Shown here in pieces: positions 13,259 through 25,034 of a stretch of 64,000 nt of DNA. The notes beneath the pieces were generated by a model that saw only the letters and a program-made list of their open reading frames with translations, made no database searches and had not been told where the DNA came from. Origin of the DNA: Brachionus koreanus (Eukaryota; Rotifera; Eurotatoria; Ploima; Brachionidae); the NCBI GenBank assembly GCA_016987375.1, contig PJRA01000313.1, positions 3,418,133-3,482,132 on the forward strand, read 5' to 3'. The position numbers and the translations under genes are program-made. Position 1 is the stretch's first letter. Every line of letters begins with the position of its first letter.

Positions 13259-14183
13259 ATGAATCAATTTGATGATTTAATAAGCTTGGAGGACAATCCA
13301 TCGTCTTTAACTCCACCACCAAACTATCCGAATGCATTCAGATCGAATGCTCAAAATATTGCATCCAATAAACCGAGATATTCATCAGGCTTAAATCAGA
13401 GCATTCCTCCGATGTTTCAAAATTCTGGTTTTCCTCAACGTCAACCACAGAACCAACAGCCACCAATCCATTATCAATCAGGCATTCCAGTTATCGAAAT
13501 AGATAAATTACCATTGTCAATGAAAAGAAATTATCACATTCAAAACAACTATCCAACAGGATTTATAGTTTTTCATTCCCTAAGTTTGCTTTTTATTTCT
13601 TTTCTTATGATTGCAGCTGAAATGGTTATTTTAAATGATTCCTCAAACAGAAATACGAATAATCAAATTGGAGGTACTAACATTTTTCTTTTTAATTTCT
13701 TTTTCAAATTTTTTTTAAGGTGGACTCTATTCTGCTGGTTTTATAATTCTAACAGTTTTCATCAATCTATTATCAAGTAATAAATAAAAAATATAAACTT
13801 TATTGATTTTTAATTTTTTTTCTAAAGTAAGTTGTAGAAATTTTTGTATGGTTGTAACAAGTGTTTTTCTTCATCTTGTTAGTCTTTCGTTGACATTCAT
13901 ATTAACTGTTGTCATACATGCTTTGGCGATTCAGGAATCAGGCTGCTCATTTGGCGATGAAGATTGTGAATCAGATCGACTTTTTGTTTCCGGAGTATTT
14001 CTCATTGGAATTAGTCTAGTTGCTGTTTTAATGTGTTTGTATTATTCAATTTTCATTCAAATCAAAATAATAGGTGGTTGCTTTAAAAAATCGCAAAATT
14101 CTAGACAGTTTGTTCCAATAATTCCAAATCCTCAAAATGGCTTCAATAATCCAAATTACAATTATCAACCACAATTGAGATGA
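13259..14183 (+). CDS. Four-transmembrane protein, paralog 2 of a local family
   Basis: Exons 13259-13673, 13720-13776 and 13828-14183 give a 275-aa product. About 95 N-terminal residues are Pro/Gln/Asn-rich (FPQRQPQNQQPPIHYQS), then four hydrophobic segments: FIVFHSLSLLFISFLMIAAE, GLYSAGFIILTVFINLLS, CMVVTSVFLHLVSLSLTFIL and LFVSGVFLIGISLVAVLMCL. Two cysteines sit in the TM3-TM4 loop (GCSFGDEDCESD), as in paralog 1. The C-terminus is Asn/Pro/Gln-rich. Middle exon size (57 nt) and intron phases equal those of paralog 1. Likely a plasma- or endo-membrane protein of MS4A/tetraspan-like topology; function unknown. Confidence 0.82.
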
Positions 14184-15307
14184 ACTAATTTAAACAAAAT
14201 TTAAAAAAAATTATTTGACTAAATCATTAACTGAAAGAAATTTTAAGAATTAATAAAAAATTAAATTTTAATATTTTTTTGGTTAGAATTGAAAAATTTT
14301 TATTTGCTCTATGAATTTTCTAAACTCTTAGAAATCATAAAATAAACGCCGAAAATAGAATTTATATGAAATTAAAAAGGACCATAAAAGGACATTTTTT
14401 TTTGTAACTTGGTAAAATAAATCCAATTTTGATTCTAGTCAAATTTGATTTTAAAAATTGTGATTCCCAATGCATGTGACCGATTTACGATCACATAATA
14501 AGGACGCTGGTCTTTAAAAAATGGTCACGAAATTAGAGTTAATTTTAAAAAGAAAAAATAAGTCAAATTATTCACCCACTCTTCAGAATTAATGAATTTA
14601 ATAATAGATAAAATGAATTTTGAATTTAATTTTAAAATTTATTAAAATATTGATGACATATTTTTTTGATCACCAAAAATTTACCAGCGCTGATCTGTCT
14701 TTAGTTCATTACTAACAAAGTTTCTCTTACAGGGATCCCTGGGCAAAAAACACCTCAAATGAGTAATAAAACAAAGAATGTCTTCTTTTGAAAAAGAAAT
14801 ACTTGGCTTAATGAACTGAGAAAATGCAAATGACAAATTCACAAATCTTGTTGACAAATCAAAAATTTGTATAAAGGCTGACAAAGCACTCTTATCTAAA
14901 CGTGTAATTGGTAAGGTAAGGTAAGTTTAGCTGAAACTTTCTTTGACATTTGACAAAATTAGATTTATAAGGAAAAAAAATCAAAAAAATTTTTTAAAGC
15001 TTTTATTAACTTTTAAAGATTAAAAATGGACTTAAAAAAATCCCAGCGCGTTCTAGTTTTTACATTAGAAAGCCCGATTGATTAATAAAAAAGATTTTAA
15101 ATTTAGTTACATACACAAATTAAATATTGTTTCTGAAAATTAGTTAAATTTTTATAAGAATTAGAAACAAGATGCTTAGTTTTAAAAATTAATATAGTTT
15201 CAATTTTGTAAAAAGGAGTATAAAACACTACTTTGATTTTAAAAAATTTTGATTTTAAAAATTTATTTATATTAACCACTGTTTTAAAATAAAATAAAAA
15301 AACATCA
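14184..15307. other. Intergenic, repeat fragments only
   Basis: AT-rich DNA. The stretch 15045-15145 (ATTAGAAAGCCCGATTGATT then AAATTAAATATTGTTTCTGA) resembles 51695-51785 (ACTAGAAAGCCCGGCTGATT then AAATTAAACATTTTCTTTGA), so it belongs to a dispersed repeat. The ~200-nt minus-strand reading frame near 14681-14884 has no recognisable domain and I do not call it a gene. Confidence 0.4.
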
Positions 15308-15996
15308 CTATTTTCTGTTTTGTAAGTAAATATTCAATTTTCTTGAATCTCTCAAAACATAATATTCAATAGCAGCTAAAAACAAAAAAATACTAATCAA
15401 ACCACTTGCTCCAAATACAATTATTATTAGATTCAAATATTGACTTGAAAATGATTCGCATGCATTCATGCATTTCATATTGTAGTAAGCCATATCAAAA
15501 ACATTCAAAATTATACCACCGATTGTTGATAGAATGCAAAAGAAGTGGATACTCAGTGTTGATTTCAAATAACCATATGATCTTTTATTTCCTTAAATTA
15601 AAAATTGATAAAATAAATTCAAAAAGTATTTAAGACAATAAAAAAGTAACCGTGATAATTTTTTATTCAATGGAAAATATCAAAAAGCTTACTTAGAAGT
15701 GTTAAAACCAAAAAACAAAGCATGAAAACAAGACCCATCCAAAATCCACTAGCAGTGTAGTATAGTTTTGTCTTATAAACAAAAATTCCGATTTGTACTC
15801 CAATTATAGAAACTGATACTAGCAGCAATATTAAACCATGCAAAAAAATGAATCTTTCGGAGAACTCAGCTAGGCGAACATTGATCAGCTGTCTTTTTTG
15901 GTATCTTACAGCAAGTCTTCGGTTATAAAGTGTTTCAATAGGATCCTTAGGATTTGGGCTTTTTAAAGGTTTTAGATTACTTTGTTTCGATGTCAT
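15308..15996 (-). CDS. Four-transmembrane protein, paralog 3 of a local family
   Basis: Two minus-strand exons, 15996-15693 and 15591-15308, give 195 aa. A short basic N-terminus is followed by TM1 (RFIFLHGLILLLVSVSIIGV), TM2 (FWMGLVFMLCFLVLTLLS), TM3 (IHFFCILSTIGGIILNVFDM) and TM4 (LIIIVFGASGLISIFLFLAA). The TM3-TM4 loop carries two cysteines (KCMNACESF). The single intron lies after the LLS end of TM2 in phase 1, the same site as intron 2 of paralogs 1 and 2; their intron 1 is absent here. It is shorter and more diverged but clearly the same family. Confidence 0.78.
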
Positions 15997-16447
15997 TTCA
16001 AAAGCTAGAAAAAATTTTTATATTCTGACAATTAAATGAAAATATAAAATCAATATTTTTAAAATTGAAGACCAGCTGAAAGAGCCATGTAAACTGTAAA
16101 ATATATTAAACCTCGGCTATATTGAAAAAAAATTTGCTCCTATAAATGAATATTGATTGCAAATCTAGATTTTATTGTTAGTACGGGAATAAGATATTTC
16201 TATGATATTTTTAGTCAATAATCATGATGGACACGCGATTTAATTAAATTTTTATTTTAAAAATTTATGTTTAGACAAAATTGATTTTTTTCTATTTTCA
16301 TTTTTGTAGTCTGATTTTCACGGTGATAAACAGACGCTCTAGAATTAAATTTATAATTTGAACATAAAATCAATTAAACAGAATTCAAAAATTCTATATT
16401 TGAAATAATTATCTTTAATATCTTTTTTTAATGATGTAGAGTTCAAA

Positions 16448-16810
16448 TAGTGTTGGTTGGCGGCCAAAATAAAGCGGCTAGTTTGCCGGTGAGACTGGAG
16501 TCTAATATTTTGGACCGGGATGTTGGCCCGGAAAATAATAGACGGTTGGCCAATTTTTTTATTAATTTTAAAAAATTTTAGGCTAATTTCTTTAATTGAA
16601 CAAAAAATAAACTAATTTAATAATTTGAGACATTATCAGTTAATTTGTTTATTTGAGAAATTTTAGTCAAAAAATTTGGCGGGCCAAATTCTCGGTCCAA
16701 AATTGATGTTCCAAATTGGCCGCCCGTTTTTATAACCATCAAAGCGGTATTTCTCGCGGATAAATTTTTTTTTGTCGCAACAGAGACCGCTTGTATGGTT
16801 CACATGAATA
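16448..16810. mobile_element. Degenerate hAT-type MITE-like element
   Basis: The left end TAGTGTTGGTTGGCGGCCAA resembles the left end of the intact MITE at 55631 (TAGTGTTGGGTGGCGACCAA). The internal words GGCCAAATTCTCGGTCCAAA and GAGACCGCTTGT are shared in the same order. The interior is partly palindromic (TTTTGGACCGGGATGTTGGC against its inverse near 16690-16730). The right end is decayed and no clean target duplication remains. Confidence 0.6.
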
Positions 16811-16849
16811 ATATTAAAATTTTGTTTAAAAAATGATATTTTATTGCTT

Positions 16850-17220
16850 TTCGTGAAAAATTGGACAAAAATTGATGCTAAAAAAGCTTATAACTTTTTT
16901 TCTGAAGGCTTTTAATTAGTTCTGTAAGAGCAATAAACTGCAAAATACTTTGTTGCATCAAAAGTCAAAGGCTGCTAATGATTTGCAAAGTCTCTGCAAA
17001 ATGCACTATAACCAAATTTCTCTAAATTTAAATTATGCTAAATTTGCTGAGTTTTACCAGATTGTTGGTAATAGTGCAACTTTAAATGTACTATTACCAA
17101 CAATCTGGTAAATTTACACCATGTTGCATTTACAGAAGTTGCTTATGACTTTTAAAAGAAAATTTATAAGAATTTATAACATTTTGTACTGTTTTATTGT
17201 ACTAAATTTCACGAAACCCC
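16850..17220. repeat. Foldback repeat with perfect 23-bp central hairpin
   Basis: The core is a perfect inverted repeat, 17053-17075 against 17090-17112 (TTTACCAGATTGTTGGTAAT and so on) with a 14-nt loop. Outside it, looser arms pair: CTTATAACTTTTTTTCTGAA / TTCTGTAAGAG on the left with the inverse on the right (TACAGAAGTTGC ... TTTATAAG). The left half recurs in reverse orientation at about 54890-55080. No coding capacity. Confidence 0.75.
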
Positions 17221-17329
17221 AAATTGATTTTGTATACTATAAATTAAAAATAAAATGATAAAATTAATATTTAAAAAATTTTTTTTATTTTTCAAGAAAG
17301 TACAACGGGGTTCTACAGTATACAGGGTA

Positions 17330-17660
17330 AAACCGTCAGCAATTCTTTCAAAGAGCATAACAATATTTAATTGAATATTAGTTTTAGCTCGCTTGACAAA
17401 CTTGTGACATGTTCAAGCATAACTGCGATCATCGTCATTTTTTACACTTTTATTGTCCAACAAATAAATAGCCTTTGGATATTTTTTAGATGCCTCCTTA
17501 AAATTCAATCTACAATAATAAACATTTGATCTAAAGTCATCTTTTCTCTTTGTTTCTCTGAAGATACTTCATAGTTGTCGAAAGCATTTGCCTCGACAAT
17601 CAAAATCACTTCTATTTCAAATGAAATCATCGTTTCTTTAAGCACTCTTGGCTCATAAAT
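17330..17660 (-). mobile_element. Possible degraded transposon-derived coding fragment
   Basis: The minus strand reads, between stops, RETKRKDDFRSNVYYCRLNF then KEASKKYPKAIYLLDNKS, which has the flavour of a FLYWCH/WRKY-like zinc-finger segment found in transposons. It is broken by stops and the zinc ligands are incomplete. The region is less AT-rich than its flanks, which is my main reason to mark it. Low confidence. Confidence 0.2.
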
Positions 17661-18399
17661 TTGCCGCAATAATATTTAGGCTCTAAAATAAATTTTGATT
17701 TTTCATGTTTTTTTCATTGTAGACATTGCAATATCAAGCCATTATATATTGAATAAATATAAATATTAATACAAATGGTAAAACAGATGACCTACACCCT
17801 TGTTTTCAGTGCTATGTCCGTGAATTACTTAATATATTTTTAAAATTAAATTAAATGATTAAATGCATACGAAAAAAAAAGAAAGAAAAAAAAGAAGGAT
17901 CTTAAGTTAAATCTATTCTGATGGTATTTTGTGTTTTTTTTCATTTTCTCATGTATATTTTGATTCCTATTTTGTCTAGAACATCTTGTTGCAAATTGGA
18001 TATTTTGTTTTTATTTTCACAACTTTTATTTGAATTTTCTCCAGTGTGTTTGGTCTAGTTAATATGTTAATTTGTAAATCAAAGTTAATTTTACACATAA
18101 AATTTTTGTCTCTTACAATTAATAAAATATTTTTAATTATTAATTAAAACAATCTTATTTTTTCAATCAAAAAAGTAAATCAGACAGTTTTAATTTTAAA
18201 TTGATAGATCTAAAATGATTATGAGAAATAATTTTTTTTATAATCAACCAAATATTTTGAATATTATTGATCTGTGTTTGAAAATATCTGAAAAAAAATT
18301 ATTACCTTATCAACAATAATAAATTATCAAAGACTGTAATCATAAAAATATAACCAAATCTAGAATTTGGATTCAAATAAAGCAAACTAATTTTTTAAA

Positions 18400-20614
18400 A
18401 TGATATCAAGCCTGGAAAAAGACTATTATTCATCTATTTATTCAAGATCAAGAGATGAAAATAAACGTTTAATATCAAGTCAAAAATTGGCTGCAAGTAT
18501 TCTTAAGAGGTATTCGGCCGAACGTAATGACTGCTCTTACGTTCCCAAAAATAGCACTTATTTTCATTTTTTTAAAACCCTCGATGAAGACGATTCTGTT
18601 ACTTCAAGCCTAAGAAAACTAGGCTTTGAATCGGCATCAATCGAATCAATCAATAATCTAAGAAATAACAGCTATTTAAAAAGTCTAGAAAATGACTGTG
18701 TTGAAAGTATTTTAATAAAAATGGAACCAATTAAGGAGAAAGATGGTGAAAATAGCGAGAATGAACACAAGGAAAGTCAAGAAATTTTTCATCAAACTCA
18801 AACAAAAAGTTGGAAAGAGCATTTTTTCGAAAATTGTTTTAACAAATCCCGTTCAAAAATTAAAGATTTTATTGAATTACAGAAACCTGTTGATTTTCAA
18901 AGTGGCTATTATTTAGCATGGCTAGGCTTAGTTTTTTTAGCTTATATATATAACTTGGTTAGTATTTCAATCCGCTATGCTTTTGAATATGACAAAGGTT
19001 ATGGACCGGATTTTTCTAATCAATCAGCCCTGATAAAAGAATTAAACATTACGGACAAAGCTTCATCAAGTTTAGATGAATTTTTTAAATCAAATAAAAA
19101 AAAATTATGGCTAGTTGCTGATTACATTTGTGATTTAATCTATTTGATAGACATATTTCTAGTTCAGACAAGAATTAAATTTATTAGAGATGGCATGTGG
19201 GTTCAGGACATAAAATCAACTTCAAAAAAATATTTCAACTCAATAAAATTCATTGTATGTGTGTTCTATTAACTAGAAATAAATTTTTATTTAAAAATTG
19301 TTTTCCTAAGTTTGATATAGCATCAATAATTCCATTCGACATCATTCAAGTTTTTGTGGGAATTTTTCCATTACTGCGCTTAAATCGCTGGCTAAAAATG
19401 AATAGTTTATGGGAATTTTTCGACAGATGGGACCGATCGGTTCAATCATATGCTTTTCTAGTCAGGTCAAATTATTTTACATTCTTTAATTTAAAATTTT
19501 TAATTAAATAAACATGCTTTAAAATCTTTTTTAGACTAGTTCGTCTATTTGTTTATCTTCAAATAGTTGTCCATTTTTATGCATGTACGTATTTTAAAAT
19601 ATCGCTCTGGGAGACAAGAAACTATCAGATCGATAATGAATGGGTATATAATTTTAAAGATTCGCACATTAATAAGTAGTTTTAGATGCTGGTTAATTTA
19701 TTTATTATTATTGTTTTTTTTTTTTAGTTATGTTTACTCTTATCTATTCGGGCTAAAAACAGCTTCTACAATAGGAAATAATCCGCAACCAGTGACCAAG
19801 CTTGAATATTTATTTACAGCAATTGCTTATGTGGTTGCTTTGTTCCTGTTTGCTTTAATAGTTGGTCAAATAAGAAACATAATTGGATCTTTGTCAACTA
19901 AACAAGATGCATTTTTGATAGTTCTTGATTCAACTTTCAAGTACGTGAATCGATTGAATTTGCCTAATGACTTGAAAAGAAAAGTCATGCTTTGGTTTGA
20001 TTATTGGGCTAAAGAACAAGAACAAGGTAATTTTTTAAATTAATCTTGTTTAATTTTTTTGCAAAAATTTTTCAAGTTCCTTTCGAGGCAATTACTTTTT
20101 TGCCCATCAATGTTCAAACTGATTTAGCTATTGAAGTTTATTTTGAGTTAATCAGAAAAGTCAAACTATTTCAAGTAATATTTTGAAATTTTAGATGTTG
20201 GCATTTATTTCAAATTAAAAGGAATGCGAAAAAAATTTACTTTATGCATTAGTTTTAAAATTAAAACCTGTTACTTTTATGCCCGGCGATTACATTTGCA
20301 AAAAGGTAATTATTTTCTTAAATATTAGTCTTTAATTTTGATTTTCAAAGGGTGATGTTGGAAGAGAAATGTTTATAGTTGATAAGGGAGTTATTGAAGT
20401 TGTGGTTGACGGCAAAGCTGTTGCTCAAATGAAAGAGGGAAGCTATTTTGGAGAAATAAGTCTTTTGTCAATGGGTGATGGTGGTAATCGGCGAACAGCT
20501 AATGTGGTATCCAAAGGCTTTTCTAAATTATTGCTACTTAAAAAGCATGATTTGGATGAAGTAGTTAAAAGCTATCCAGAAATGCAAGAAGTACTAAAAA
20601 AAGCGGCTGAGTAA
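18400..20614 (+). CDS. Cyclic nucleotide-gated cation channel subunit
   Basis: Seven exons (18400-19254, 19311-19465, 19535-19675, 19728-20026, 20077-20174, 20222-20305, 20351-20614) join in phase to 631 aa. A polar N-terminus of about 165 residues precedes S1 ([20 protein letters not shown]). The S4-S5 region shows [19 protein letters not shown], the S5 start [11 protein letters not shown], and the pore [20 protein letters not shown]6 leads to a C-linker ([15 protein letters not shown] WFDYW) and a cyclic-nucleotide-binding domain with [36 protein letters not shown] and [11 protein letters not shown] alpha pores have TIGE; here the acidic residue is Asn, recalling beta-type subunits that also lack it. 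The protein stops right after the binding domain, so no leucine zipper is present. It is convergent with SLC31 138 bp away. Confidence 0.9.
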
Positions 20615-20750
20615 GATTTATTTAAATATAATAGATATTTTTTTAATTTTTATTTCTAACAAGTTCTTATCTAAAAAAAAAGTAATTAATTATTTGATTA
20701 AAAATTAATTTCATAAATAAAATTTTTTTATTTTAAAATTTTTTTTGTTT

Positions 20751-21415
20751 TCAAATCTGATCATAATTTGAAGAACATGGTAGATTTTCATCCTCATTAA
20801 TTCCAATGCTCTTATTAGAAATCGATTCATAAAAATCAGGTGTCAACACATGCAAAAAATAGTATCCAAATCCAATACCTTTTAGTTTATAAAAATTTCA
20901 CTTTAATTTTGAATTTAAGAGATTTTAGAATTTAAGATACCAAAAACAATGGCCAGAAAATGGCCAGAATACATTCCCATGGCGATCAGCATTAAAAAGT
21001 AACCAATGGTCAAATTAAGCATGTACATTAAAGATTGAATGGCATGATTTAATATTCTAAGAGTGTTGAAAAATTTCAAAAAATTTTCAATTTTCTACAA
21101 AATTACTTTCTTTTTTTAATTTCGTCATGTGAATGTATTCTAAGCGAATTAACCAGAGGAGTTGTTTCACTTTGTTCGAGAGAATTTTGTGACCAATTTG
21201 CTTGAACTTTTTTGTTTAAAATTTTCTGGAAAGTTTTTATAAGCTCGGTTGAGTAAGCCATGCAAAAAACGATAAAAATCACTAATAGACATTCTTTTTG
21301 GACAAAATAATTAACTGAAGAATTTTTTATTAAATTTTGGCTTACTTTCTAGAGTGTCTATGTTGAAATTTTCGAACATAAAATCATTTATTTGCCAGTT
21401 CCAATCAAAATACAT
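20751..21415 (-). CDS. SLC31/CTR-type copper transporter
   Basis: Four minus-strand exons, 21415-21346, 21281-21107, 21056-20941 and 20878-20751, all GT-AG and in phase, give 162 aa. TM1 is preceded by MYFDWNWQINDFMFENF, like the MxFxFG...LFxxW start of CTR domains. TM1 reads EMIFIVFCMAYSTELIK. After a variable cytoplasmic loop, TM2 reads SLMYMLNLTIGYFLMLIAMG, containing the signature Met-X3-Met (MLIAM). TM3 reads YSGHFLAIVFGIGFGYYFL, with the GxxxG packing motif. Family members import Cu(I) as trimers at the plasma or endosomal membrane. The Met-rich extracellular N-terminus of mammalian CTR1 is absent, closer to CTR2-like proteins. It lies tail to tail with the CNG channel. Confidence 0.85.
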
Positions 21416-24254
21416 TTTCGGAATTTGAAAAAAAAAATAATATTTTTCTAGCTATAAACACTAGTTAAATTTAAATTAAATTCGCAATCACATGATTTCA
21501 AATTTTTTAAGATAATTATTTTGCCATGTAATTAGAGATCAAATTTTAGTTTTAGTCTTTAAAAGAAATTTCCTTTTTGATCATTATTTCAGAACAAAAT
21601 GTGAAAAATTTTTTTGTAATTAAAGATAAAATCTTTTGATTATAAGAATTACCTTATTTTAAAATTTATTTGTCTTGATTGAATAAAATAGAAATAATTT
21701 ATTCGTGTTTAAAGCATAGAAATAATATTTTAGAAATTCAAAATTTTAGATATAAAACTAAATTCTATCAGAATAAATAAAATGAATTTTATTTAACACT
21801 AATTTACAGTTTAACTTTTAAGGTTATTTAATTTAAATATTATTTTAAAGAATACTAAAAAAAATGTTTGAAAGTTTTATACTAAATTTGACAGATAAAT
21901 TTTTTTCATTAAAATTAAAATCTTGCATGAAATTTTCCTAAAATTTAATTAAATCCTTTAAAAAATGGCTAAATGACTTATTTTAAAATTAATAATTAAA
22001 TTTTTTTCGTTAGTCTTAATTTGAATTTTTTTTCAGTTTTAAATTTTTTTGTATTCATTAAGAAATATTAGAGTAAAACATTCTGTTTTAAAAGTTTAAA
22101 ATTATTTTTAAATAACTGGCTAAAATTTTTCTCTAAAATAAAAAAAATTTAATCAAAGTTAATGGCTAATTATATTTTTTATTATTATTAAAATTTCTTA
22201 ATCTAGCCCTAATTTTACTTGAATTCCAAAAATGCCAAATAATTTTTCCAACAAATAATATTTCATTTAATTTTTCGAAATAATTTTGTAAATTCCTTTT
22301 GATTTCAAAAATTTTTTTGTTTTCTATTTTTAGAAGCAACCAATTTATCGATACAAGATGTTCATACTTTTTGTCCGAGCATGAGTATCATTTTCTTAAT
22401 TTAAAGAATGTTAACATCAAATCGATTAAGTTAAGTCTGAAAAAATTTAATTTGTGAGCATATTATTGAAACTGCAATTTACTTAAAATATCATCAACAA
22501 TACCTGAAAAATACTATTATACAATTATATGTTCAAAGTCTTAGCCAGGAAGGAAAAAAGTCTCTAAACTGCCATATAATTCAAATTAATTAATTAATTT
22601 TTTTAAGTTACTTTTATTTTTTGGTTCTAATTATATTGTTTTTGAAATTTTATAATACATCTTAATTTTTAATTTAAAAAAAATTAATTTTTATAAGTGA
22701 AATTTTTTTAATATCATTGAAAAATTATAAACACTGGGTAAAATTGGTGTTTTATTCAGAAATTTAATCAATGTGTCTATAAAAATATTTATTTTTTGCT
22801 TGATTTTATGCAGTGTTAAAAATAAAATTTGTATTTTTTACTGTACAGATAATTTTAAATAAGGCTCTGTTAGACTTTGTTCTTTCTTATTTACCAAGTT
22901 AAAACTTTGTTTAAATTAAAATTTTCATAATTTAATAAATGTTTTGGTTTAGAATGATATTTTGCTATCATTTTAGCACTCAAAAACCGGATGACTTTTT
23001 TGACTCTTTTATTTAAATCTTTTTTAATACTTTTTTTCAATGAAAATGAGTAAAGATAATTATTCGTATACACACAAGTACTAATAAGATTTAGTTTACA
23101 TAAAATGGGTTTAGGTACTGCTCAATTTCAATAGTACTGCTCAATTTTCTCATCTTTTCTTTTGATAAATGTGAAACATGTTTTTATTGACTCAGTTAAA
23201 CATTCTTTGACACAGCTGTTTTTTCATCCTGTATTTATTTGAATTGAAATACTGACAAAGCACTAAACACATCAAGAAATTACAAAAATTAAATTGCAGT
23301 GATTTTTGCACCGACTAATTTGGATTTAACAAACTTGATGTCAACTAATACATTTATAATATTATAAAAAAAAACACATATTACAGAATACATTTTGTAT
23401 TATACATTTTGAACAATAATGTATAATAATTACATATAATTATATATTATACATTTTGTAACTTATTATACATTTTGCAGAATGAATTTACGTCCAAAAC
23501 AAAAAAAATTATTTAAACTTAAATTTTTTTTTCTTTTGTTCAATTATCTAATATTTTGAATAATTTTAAAAATTAATTTAACTCTACTAAGTGGGACTAA
23601 TTTTTAAAAATTTTTAAATTAGTAATGTGGAAAAATTTATAAATTTTTCTGAAAAAATTGATTTAGAAGTAGGTAAAAAGCGATTAATTCTTATGTATAA
23701 GACAAAAAATAAAGCATCTTTCTTGAACATACCTAAAATGAAAAAAGTTCAAACATGATACAAAATTTATACAGACAATAGCTAAACACAATCACTAATC
23801 TGCAGAATTATATTGAAAAAAATTTTAAATTACTTTAACTGCTCATTTTTATTAAAATAAGAAATTTTTTTTTAATTCATAAATATAATTTTTGAACTAA
23901 ATTTTTATCCCTCCTTTATTCTCAAAAGAAAACGAAACAGCTAAAATTGAAAATTTCAAACAATCATTCACACAGCAATAAACTATTTTTGTTTGAATAA
24001 GCACGAGACGATACGGAGCATTCATTCATTCACGCATTCAACTCTCACACTCTCTTTTATTTTATTTACTAAGCTAACAAGTCAACATGGCGTTCTTTTG
24101 AGCGGTTAAAAAATTACAAATATTTAACTTGCATAATCTTTTCTCATGGCCTTATAAAATTTTTCTTATTGTGTAATCAATTTAGAGCTCTTTTTCCTAT
24201 TTAAACAATAAAAATTTTCCATTCGATTTATAGATTCTAAAATATTAAATAAAA
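21416..24254. other. Intergenic, no gene recognised; 5' flank of SET at right
   Basis: About 2.8 kb of AT-rich sequence with only short meaningless reading frames. A TA-rich tract with repeated TATTATACATTTTG words lies at about 23380-23480. Just upstream of SET, 24000-24110 is less AT-rich (repeated CATTCATTCATTCACGCATTC-like words, CTCTCACACTCTC, AACATGGCGTTC). It is a plausible core promoter or 5' UTR; AACATGGCG loosely resembles a YY1-type ATGGCG site, which is inference. Confidence 0.4.
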
Positions 24255-25034
24255 ATGTCAGGTCCTGCAGCTAAAGTAGCCAAAAACGGCACTGGAGTCG
24301 AGCAAATCGACAAAGAAGCTCAAGAAGCAATAGACGAAATCGATCGTGTACAAGGCGAAATTGACAAATTAAACGAAGAAGCCAGCGAAGAAATTCTTAA
24401 AGTCGAACAAAAATTCAACAAACTTCGTCAACCGCACTACAAAAAACGATCTGACTTGATATCGAAAATACCCAATTTTTGGGTTACTGTGTTCGTCAAT
24501 CATCCACAATTGTCGACTCTTTTAGACGAAGACGATGAAGAGGCCTTGCAGTATTTGAAAAAGGTCGACGTGCAAGAGTTCGAAGACATAAAATCGGGCT
24601 ATAGAATTAACTTTTACTTTGACAGCAGCAAAAATCCGTTCTTTGACAACGATGTATTGTTCAAAGAGTTTCATTTGAATGACAATGGAGAGCCGACATG
24701 CAAATCATCGCAAATAAAATGGAAGCCAGGCAAAAATTTGACCGAAGAGTCCAAGGCAAGTGGCGAATCAAAAGGAGCACGAAAGCGCGCACACAAAGAG
24801 GCCAGCTTGTTCTTTTCTTGGTTCAACGATCATTCTGAGGCGTCAGGAGACGATTTTGGCGAAGTTATCAAAGACGATATTTGGCCGAATCCGTTGCAAT
24901 ACTATTTGGCACAAGGCGATGAGGACGATGATGAGAATGATGGCGGTGATGACGATGACGACGACGATGATGATGAAGAAGACGCAGAAGGTGGCGATGA
25001 TGATGACGAAGAAGGTGATGATGATGAAAATTAA
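24255..25034 (+). CDS. SET: SET / TAF-I histone chaperone (NAP family)
   Basis: A single uninterrupted exon of 259 aa. The N-terminal long helix ([20 protein letters not shown] ... [20 protein letters not shown]) is the NAP-family dimerisation helix, followed by [48 protein letters not shown] and SLFFSWFND. About 45 C-terminal residues are nearly all Asp/Glu. SET binds histones, inhibits histone acetylation as part of INHAT, and inhibits PP2A; the acidic tail and earmuff domain do the histone binding. Length and order match animal SET (about 275-290 aa). The start has an AAAATGTC context. Intronless here, which could be lineage intron loss or an old retrocopy; the frame is intact. Confidence 0.95.
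   Translation: MSGPAAKVAKNGTGVEQIDKEAQEAIDEIDRVQGEIDKLNEEASEEILKVEQKFNKLRQPHYKKRSDLISKIPNFWVTVFVNHPQLSTLLDEDDEEALQYLKKVDVQEFEDIKSGYRINFYFDSSKNPFFDNDVLFKEFHLNDNGEPTCKSSQIKWKPGKNLTEESKASGESKGARKRAHKEASLFFSWFNDHSEASGDDFGEVIKDDIWPNPLQYYLAQGDEDDDENDGGDDDDDDDDDEEDAEGGDDDDEEGDDDEN

Noticed and set aside
14681..14884. 67-codon minus-strand frame
   Set aside because: No start context, splice partner or domain, and it sits among repeat fragments.
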